NCBI GenBank assembly: GCA_964577175.1
Contig: CAZNYC010000131.1
Coordinates: forward strand, 1 to 11,236
Direction of reading: 5' to 3'
Origin: BS750m-G62 sp964577175
GTDB lineage: Bacteria; Planctomycetota; Phycisphaerae; FEN-1346
DNA: 11,236 nt
Shown: positions 7,016 to 11,236 of the stretch, piece after piece
How positions within the stretch are numbered: the stretch's first letter is position 1
Layout of the letters: each line of letters starts with the position of its first letter
Notes under the pieces: generated by a model
Told to the model about the DNA's origin: nothing
Databases searched by the model: none
The model's input: only the letters and a program-made list of their open reading frames with translations
Made by a program: the position numbers and the translations under genes

Positions 7016-7047
7016 CGGGGGGCGTCGCCGTTCGGGCGCGATGCCTT

Positions 7048-7085
7048 TCGAGGCCGCCGCGGAAGCGGCGGGGCATCTTCATCCG
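7048..7085 (+). repeat. Family-1 hairpin element, copy 2
   Basis: TCGAG (7048-7052), a 7-base-pair stem (7054-7060 with 7065-7071) closed by GGAA, then the tail CATCTTCATCCG (7074-7085). It begins 33 bases after the beta-propeller stop codon, in the same orientation. It faces copy 4 as an inverted pair. No T-run follows. Confidence 0.7.
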
Positions 7086-7105
7086 GCGTGGTCGACGCGT
7101 GCCGC

Positions 7106-7143
7106 CGATCGTGCGTGACCGGCTGCTCCGGCAGCCGGCTCGG
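7106..7143 (-). repeat. Family-1 hairpin element, copy 4 (degenerate tail)
   Basis: On the minus strand, CCGAG is followed by an 8-base-pair stem (arms 7138-7131 and 7126-7119) with a CGGA loop. One stem pair is T-A where copy 3 has C-G. The CATCTTCATCCG tail is not kept. With copy 2 it forms an inverted pair in the gap between the two exported-protein genes. Confidence 0.6.
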
Positions 7144-7201
7144 ACGGCGCGCGGCGGCCAAGGTCGCCCGGCGAACTGTCGCACGCCCCGCGCCGCCGTG
7201 T

Positions 7202-7232
7202 TATGATGCCGGGGGGCTGATTCCGGGAAGGA
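7202..7232 (+). promoter_or_regulatory. Possible -10 box and ribosome binding site of the DUF4159 gene
   Basis: TATGAT (7202-7207) matches the -10 consensus at 5 of 6 positions, but no convincing -35 precedes it. GGAAGGA (7226-7232) is 6 bases before the ATG at 7239 and 9 before the ATG at 7242, so either start is possible. Confidence 0.4.
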
Positions 7233-7238
7233 CGCCGC

Positions 7239-9656
7239 ATGATGCGCCCACGCACCCTCCGGCTCGTTTGCGTTGCGCTATTCCTCGCGACGGTCCTCGC
7301 GGCCCTGGGTGCGGTGCCGCGGCCGGCCGGGGCGGCGGACCGTCCCCTCGGCGAAACCATCGGCCGGCGCGGGCCCGCGGCCGGCGAGGTCACCGACGCC
7401 GACGTCACCGCCGCCCTCGAGAAGGGCAAGGCGTACCTGCTCGGCCTTCAGAATCCGGACGGTTCCTTCTCGCACAGCGTCCGCTGGCGGAACTGTTACA
7501 CGTCGCTGGTCCTCATGACGCTGGCCTACATGGGCGAGCATCCGAACCGCCCCTACATGCGGGAGGGCTTTAACTACCTTATTAATCTCGACGCCGGCCG
7601 GGCCTTCGGCGGCAAGGAAGGCTACGCCGTCCCCGTCCGGATCATGGCCCTGGCGTACCTGTACCGTCACCTGACGGCCGCGCAGCGCGAGCGGGCCAAA
7701 CAGGTCATGACGTCGGACCTGAACCGGATCATCCGGGGCCAGAGCGGCACGGGCGGCTGGCGGTACCGCTTCGACCGCTCGGACCAGGACTTCTCCGCCA
7801 CCCAGTGGGTGCTGCTGGCCATGTACGAGGCCGGCCGCGTCGGCATCGAGTTCCCGAAGGAACCGCTGCTGAAGGCGCTGAAGTACTACCATCGCGGCCA
7901 GCAGGCCGACGGCGGGTGGCCGTACAAACTCGGCGGGCCTTCCTACGGGGCGATGACGGCGGCGGGGCTGGCCTCGATGCGCATCATCGAGGACCTGGCC
8001 TACCCGGCGTCCGGGTGCCCCTGCCGCCGGCACCGGAGCCAGGGCGGCGCCGGCGAGAACGACCGCCGCATCGCCGCCGCCCTCGACTGGCTCTCCCGCC
8101 ACTTCTCCGCCACCGACCACCCCCAGTGGCCGTACCCCGCCACCAACTTCGACGAGGTCTACTACTGGCTCTACTGCGTCGAACGCGTCGGCATCGCCTG
8201 CGGATACAAACACTTCGGCCGGCACAACTGGTACCGCGAGGGGGCGGCGTTCCTCCTCGGCCGGCAGCAGCCGGACGGCAGTTGGTTCCAGATCGACCCC
8301 ACCGAGCGCGAGGGCGTCACCGACTGGGCCGGCGGACGCGTGCCCGACACCTGCTTCGCCATGCTCTTCCTCTACAAGGGACGGGCTCCGGTCCTCTTCA
8401 ACAAACTCCGGTTCCGCGGCGTCTGGAATCCCCATCGGTGCGACCTGGCGAACCTGACCCGCTACATCCAGCGGGCCAAGGAACAACTCTTCCACTGGCA
8501 GATCGTCGATCTGGCGGCCCCGCTGGAAGAACTCCACGACGCCCCCATCCTGTTCATCTCCTCGGAGTCCACGCCCACCTTCACCGCCGAGGAGAAGGCC
8601 AAACTCCGCCGCTTCACCGACACCGGCGGCACGGTGCTGCTGGAGGCCTCGTGCGGCAACCTGCGGGTCCGCCGATGGGCACGGGACCTCATCGAGGACA
8701 CCTGGCCCGAGTGGCCGCTCCAGCCCCTCGGCGCCGACCATCCCGTCTACGCCGAACCCTACCCGCTGAAGCAGCGGCCGGAACTCATGGCCGTCCGCGA
8801 CGGGCTTCGGACCGTCGTCTACTTCGCCACCGACGACATCTCGTGCCCGTGGCACCTGCGGGCGTTCGCTTCCCGCGAGTACCTCTTCCGGTGGGGCATC
8901 AACCTGTTCACGGTGGCCACCGACCAGGCGCCCCTGCGGGCCAAACTCGCCGACCGCGCCGTCGCGGACGCCGAGCGGTACGCCGATGCGCCCAAGCCGG
9001 GACCCCGCAAGGCCCTGACCCTCGTGCGCCTCGAAACGACAGGCGACTGGCACGTCGGGGCCAACTACGCGCCCTTCTCGGGCTTGGCCGACCACCTGAA
9101 GGAGACGTGCGAACTGGCCCTCACCGTCACCGGGCCGACCGAGACGCCCGTGACCACCGGCGGCGTGAAGGCGACCGACCTGGCGGAGCAGGACGTGGCG
9201 TACCTCGTCGGCACGAAGGCGTTCGACCTGCCGGCGCCCGAGCGCGAGGCCCTGAAGGCCTGGCTCGCCGGCGGCAAGTTCCTCCTGGCCGAGGCCGCCC
9301 GCGGCAGCCCGGCGTTCGACGCCTCCTTCCGCGCCCTGGCGAAGGCGTGCGCGTGGACCCTCCGGCCGCTGCCGGCCGACCATCCCATCATGGCCGGTTC
9401 GATGGGCGAGGCCAAGGGCTTCAACCTGACCAGCGGCGTGCGGTTTCGCCGGGCCCTGCGCATTCCGCGGGCCGGCAAGGACCGGGCCGACCTCGTCGGC
9501 GTGTGGGCCGGCGACCGCCTCGCCGGCGTCTACTCGCCGCTGGACCTGGCCTTCAGCCTGAACCCGTACGAGGCGTGGGCGATTCGCGGCTACGAGCCGC
9601 CCGACGCCCGCGCCGTCGCGACGAACCTGCTCGTCTACCTCTCTACACAGGAGTAG
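7239..9656 (+). CDS. Exported terpenoid-cyclase-repeat protein with two DUF4159-like domains
   Basis: The 805-residue protein starts with a signal peptide (hydrophobic 8-24, likely cleavage near AGA 30-32). Residues 50-400 form an alpha/alpha-toroid of the prenyltransferase/squalene-cyclase repeat type, with QNPDGSF (71-77), QSGTGGWRY (168-176), QQADGGWPY (221-229) and QQPDGSWF (343-350). The acidic DxDD motif of true squalene cyclases is not seen, so cyclase chemistry is unlikely. Residues about 400-570 are a DUF4159 domain (APILFISSE 435-443, GGTVLLEA 463-470, LGADHPVYAE 497-506). Residues 593-803 look like a second, diverged copy (TGDWHVGANYAP 601-612, GGKFLLAEAARG 678-689, LPADHPIMAG 711-720). 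This architecture is common in Planctomycetota and its function is unknown. The start could be 7239 or 7242. Confidence 0.88.
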   Translation: MMRPRTLRLVCVALFLATVLAALGAVPRPAGAADRPLGETIGRRGPAAGEVTDADVTAALEKGKAYLLGLQNPDGSFSHSVRWRNCYTSLVLMTLAYMGEHPNRPYMREGFNYLINLDAGRAFGGKEGYAVPVRIMALAYLYRHLTAAQRERAKQVMTSDLNRIIRGQSGTGGWRYRFDRSDQDFSATQWVLLAMYEAGRVGIEFPKEPLLKALKYYHRGQQADGGWPYKLGGPSYGAMTAAGLASMRIIEDLAYPASGCPCRRHRSQGGAGENDRRIAAALDWLSRHFSATDHPQWPYPATNFDEVYYWLYCVERVGIACGYKHFGRHNWYREGAAFLLGRQQPDGSWFQIDPTEREGVTDWAGGRVPDTCFAMLFLYKGRAPVLFNKLRFRGVWNPHRCDLANLTRYIQRAKEQLFHWQIVDLAAPLEELHDAPILFISSESTPTFTAEEKAKLRRFTDTGGTVLLEASCGNLRVRRWARDLIEDTWPEWPLQPLGADHPVYAEPYPLKQRPELMAVRDGLRTVVYFATDDISCPWHLRAFASREYLFRWGINLFTVATDQAPLRAKLADRAVADAERYADAPKPGPRKALTLVRLETTGDWHVGANYAPFSGLADHLKETCELALTVTGPTETPVTTGGVKATDLAEQDVAYLVGTKAFDLPAPEREALKAWLAGGKFLLAEAARGSPAFDASFRALAKACAWTLRPLPADHPIMAGSMGEAKGFNLTSGVRFRRALRIPRAGKDRADLVGVWAGDRLAGVYSPLDLAFSLNPYEAWAIRGYEPPDARAVATNLLVYLSTQE

Positions 9657-9874
9657 AAGTGGCGAAGCAACGTTCCAGCGCTGTCATTCTGAGGAGCCCG
9701 TAAGGGCGACGAAGCATCTCGCCGTGGTCGCCGCCGTTTTGCTGCCGGGTGCCACCTTGGCACGGGTACGGCTCGTGCCGTGGATGGCTGGCGGCTCGCC
9801 CGCCAGTGCGTTGCGAGTGCCGGGTGCCACGGATGGCTCGTCAATCCGTGCGTTCTGTCATCGCGTGGGCCGGA
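9657..9874. repeat. Repeat pile-up downstream of the DUF4159 gene
   Basis: No gene is supported. In order there is TGTCATTCTGAGGAGC with a GCCC-GTAA-GGGC hairpin (9682-9720), which from memory resembles a dispersed repeat seen in many environmental genomes. Next comes a hairpin GGCACG/CGTGCC (9759-9779), then CTGGCGG/CCGCCAG (9788-9806). A 13-base direct repeat, TGCCGGGTGCCAC, occurs at 9743-9755 and 9818-9830, and each copy is followed by a GGATGGCT-like stretch. The repeats appear nested side by side, as in a neutral insertion site. Confidence 0.55.
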
Positions 9875-9956
9875 TTCCCGCGGGGCGGGTCTCCGCAGGC
9901 GCCGCGCAGCCCTGGAAAGGCCGTTTCGATCGCGGTGGGTGCAAAGAGCCACCGCG
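9875..9956 (+). repeat. Family-2 dispersed element, copy C
   Basis: The box GGCGGGTCTCC (9884-9894) is followed after 37 bases by GCGGTGG (9932), part of an 8-base-pair hairpin with arms 9931-9938 and 9949-9956. The first 20 bases match copy A (938-957) at 19 positions. Confidence 0.65.
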
Positions 9957-9998
9957 CAAATGGCCGACTTAGCGTTGTAGTGTTAACCTCGGGTGGTA

Positions 9999-10044
9999 GC
10001 GCGGTGGTTCTCCGTAACCACCGCGCCGCATGCGGCGCGTTTTT
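9999..10044 (+). terminator. Intrinsic terminator with an overlapping family-2 hairpin
   Basis: An 18-base perfect palindrome, CGCGCCGCATGCGGCGCG (10022-10039), is followed directly by TTTTT (10040-10044), a good plus-strand intrinsic terminator. Just upstream, GCGCGGTGGTT (9999-10009) and AACCACCGCGC (10016-10026) form an 11-base-pair hairpin. The two share bases 10022-10026, so they cannot form fully at once. The terminator probably ends transcription from the DUF4159 gene, about 345 bases beyond its stop, and keeps it from running into the convergent glycosyltransferase gene. Confidence 0.75.
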
Positions 10045-10070
10045 GGCCCTCGGCGGCTAACTGTGGCGCC

Positions 10071-11153
10071 TCACCCGCCCCCCAACTCCTCGGCGTACCG
10101 TTCGATGGCGGCCACGGCTTCCGCGGCGCCGTCGCGGGACGGGCCCGCCGCCGAGGTTCCCTCACGGAGCCGCTCGCGGAACTCCTCCGTCCGGGCGAGG
10201 AACGCGGCCAGCACCTCCGGCGAGAAGCGGCGGAGCGTCGTCCGCATCCCTATGCCCAACCGCTCGACCATCGCCGCGTTCAACCGCTGCTCCAGCGAAT
10301 CCTCCGGCATGGCCAGGATCGGCGTGCCGAAGTGCATCGCCTCGCTGATGAGTTGGTTGCCGGCCGTTGAGAAGACCGCCCGGCACCGGGCCAGGTCCTC
10401 GACGAACGGCCGGTTCGCCAGGGGCCGGAACGTGAGGTTGCCGTCGGTCCCCTCGCGCGGGGCGCCGTAGACGGTGACCGGCACGCCGGCCCCCTGCAGG
10501 GCCGCCTCCACCTTCGGCCGAAAGTACCGCCGCGGATGGCTGAAGTAGACGAGCAGGACGTCGCCGGCCTCGGGCGTCACCTCGTGCACCACCGGCCGCA
10601 GCACGGGGCCCACCACCGTGACGTCCTCGCGCCGCGTCGGCGGGGCGTAGAAACTCGCCACGATGGACCGGTCCGGCCCCGCCACCAGCACCTTGTACGC
10701 CCCCGCCTCCACCCGGTTGACGAGCCGCTGCATCCACCCCATCGGCCAGCGGCAGTAGACGAGGACACCGAAGTGGTCGAAACTGATGCGCGGCACCCCC
10801 AGGGCGCGGGCGGCCCGATGGGTCCAGCCTTCGGAGTCCGAGACGAGGACGTCCGGCCGGAAGGCCGCCAGGGCCTCGCGGACCATGTCGACGCCCGGCC
10901 CGCCCAGGAGCAGGTCGAGGGCGGCCGGCAGGTTCCGCTTCAGCGTCAGGTACGCCGACCGTTTGCCCGGCCGCTTCTCGTGGTACCGCAGCGTGGGGAT
11001 GCGGACGACGGGCCGGTCGTCGGCGAGGGCGGCGAAGGCGTCGCCGCCCGCCAGGACGAGCACCTCGTGCCGCCGCGAAAGGTCCGGCAGCACGGCCGCC
11101 GCCCGCATGGCGTGGCCCCGCCCGTACCCGTGGACGCCGTAAGCGATTCGCAC
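10071..11153 (-). CDS. GT-B glycosyltransferase, MurG-like / MJ1255-type
   Basis: The 360-residue protein has a GT-B fold with two Rossmann-like halves. The N-terminal half opens with MRIAYGVHGYGRGHAMR (1-17), the glycine-rich GxGRGH loop of the MJ1255/VC2487-type glycosyltransferases and related MurG-like enzymes. The C-terminal half carries the donor-binding block STAGNQLISEAMHFGTPILA (262-281) followed by MPEDSLEQRLNA (282-293), which in relatives contacts the nucleotide sugar. It is probably a cytoplasmic or membrane-peripheral enzyme adding a sugar to a lipid or cell-surface glycan; donor and acceptor cannot be read. I start it at GTG 11153 because GGAGGA (11166-11161) lies 7 bases upstream. 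It is convergent with the DUF4159 gene. It lacks the defining MurG signature, so I do not call it MurG. Confidence 0.85.
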   Translation of the reverse strand: MRIAYGVHGYGRGHAMRAAAVLPDLSRRHEVLVLAGGDAFAALADDRPVVRIPTLRYHEKRPGKRSAYLTLKRNLPAALDLLLGGPGVDMVREALAAFRPDVLVSDSEGWTHRAARALGVPRISFDHFGVLVYCRWPMGWMQRLVNRVEAGAYKVLVAGPDRSIVASFYAPPTRREDVTVVGPVLRPVVHEVTPEAGDVLLVYFSHPRRYFRPKVEAALQGAGVPVTVYGAPREGTDGNLTFRPLANRPFVEDLARCRAVFSTAGNQLISEAMHFGTPILAMPEDSLEQRLNAAMVERLGIGMRTTLRRFSPEVLAAFLARTEEFRERLREGTSAAGPSRDGAAEAVAAIERYAEELGGG

Positions 11154-11160
11154 CGCGTAA

Positions 11161-11166
11161 TCCTCC
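11161..11166 (-). promoter_or_regulatory. Ribosome binding site deciding the GTG start of the glycosyltransferase
   Basis: GGAGGA lies 7 bases before the GTG at 11153, and no ATG in the frame is near a comparable site. Confidence 0.7.
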
Positions 11167-11187
11167 GCTGCGTTTGGACGACCAGTG

Positions 11188-11225
11188 CGGATGAAGATGT
11201 CCGGCCGCTCCCGCGGCCGGCTCGA
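11188..11225 (-). repeat. Family-1 hairpin element, copy 3
   Basis: On the minus strand, TCGAG is followed by a perfect 8-base-pair stem (arms 11220-11213 and 11208-11201) with a GGGA loop, one base, then CATCTTCATCCG (11199-11188). It ends 34 bases before the glycosyltransferase start codon, in the same orientation, so it could lie in that gene's leader. Confidence 0.7.
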
Positions 11226-11236
11226 ACGGCGGCCGG

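Noticed and set aside
7278..9383. 701-codon minus-strand frame and a 632-codon plus-strand frame over the DUF4159 gene
   Set aside because: Both are shadows. The 805-residue frame has a signal peptide, QW-like repeats and DUF4159 motifs; the others are Arg/Gly/Pro-rich strings without them.
9985..10044. T-box riboswitch resemblance (GGGTGGTAGCGCGG before a terminator)
   Set aside because: The canonical GGTGGNACCGCG is not matched, no specifier stem is visible upstream, no amino-acid gene follows on the plus strand, and the hairpin is explained by the family-2 repeat.
10071..11153. MurG of peptidoglycan synthesis
   Set aside because: There is no neighbouring mur or fts gene, and the N-terminal loop fits the MJ1255-type family better.

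Overview
The window looks like a piece of chromosome from a high-GC member of the Planctomycetota, probably an environmental or metagenome-assembled genome. The evidence is the very high GC content, a secreted beta-propeller protein whose mature end begins with the planctomycete-style WPQWRGP motif, and a secreted protein joining terpenoid-cyclase-like repeats to two DUF4159-like domains. This assignment is inference from gene content. There is no rRNA, tRNA, CRISPR array, transposase or phage gene.

Layout. (1) Positions 106-3736, minus strand: a tightly coupled MCE/Mla-type lipid transport operon, mlaE (permease), mlaF (ATPase) and an mlaD-like membrane-anchored MCE protein, joined by 4-base ATGA and GTGA overlaps. 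After 138 bases it is followed by proC, the last enzyme of proline synthesis. (2) 3965-5104, plus strand: a YdjM-type (DUF457) membrane metal-dependent hydrolase, divergent from mlaE and possibly read from a leaderless transcript. (3) 5221-5409, minus strand: a 62-residue protein with nine cysteines related to desulforedoxin, with a good promoter. (4) 5708-7015 and 7239-9656, plus strand: the secreted PQQ-type beta-propeller protein and the 805-residue cyclase-repeat/DUF4159 protein. (5) 10071-11153, minus strand: a GT-B glycosyltransferase of the MurG-like type.

Most of the genes concern the cell envelope: phospholipid transport, a membrane hydrolase, two exported proteins and a glycosyltransferase. 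Only the mla genes form a clear functional unit. I see no defence, secondary-metabolite or mobile system.

The least explained content is between the genes. Nearly every intergenic gap holds members of two dispersed hairpin families. Family 1 is a 38-base element with a GNRA-type tetraloop and a conserved tail; its stem shows compensatory base-pair changes across five copies. Family 2 is an 11-base box, then 36-37 bases, then a GCGGTGG/CCACCGC hairpin; it occurs three times with the same architecture, plus one lone hairpin. The 414-base gap after the DUF4159 gene is a pile-up of repeats that ends in a clear intrinsic terminator.
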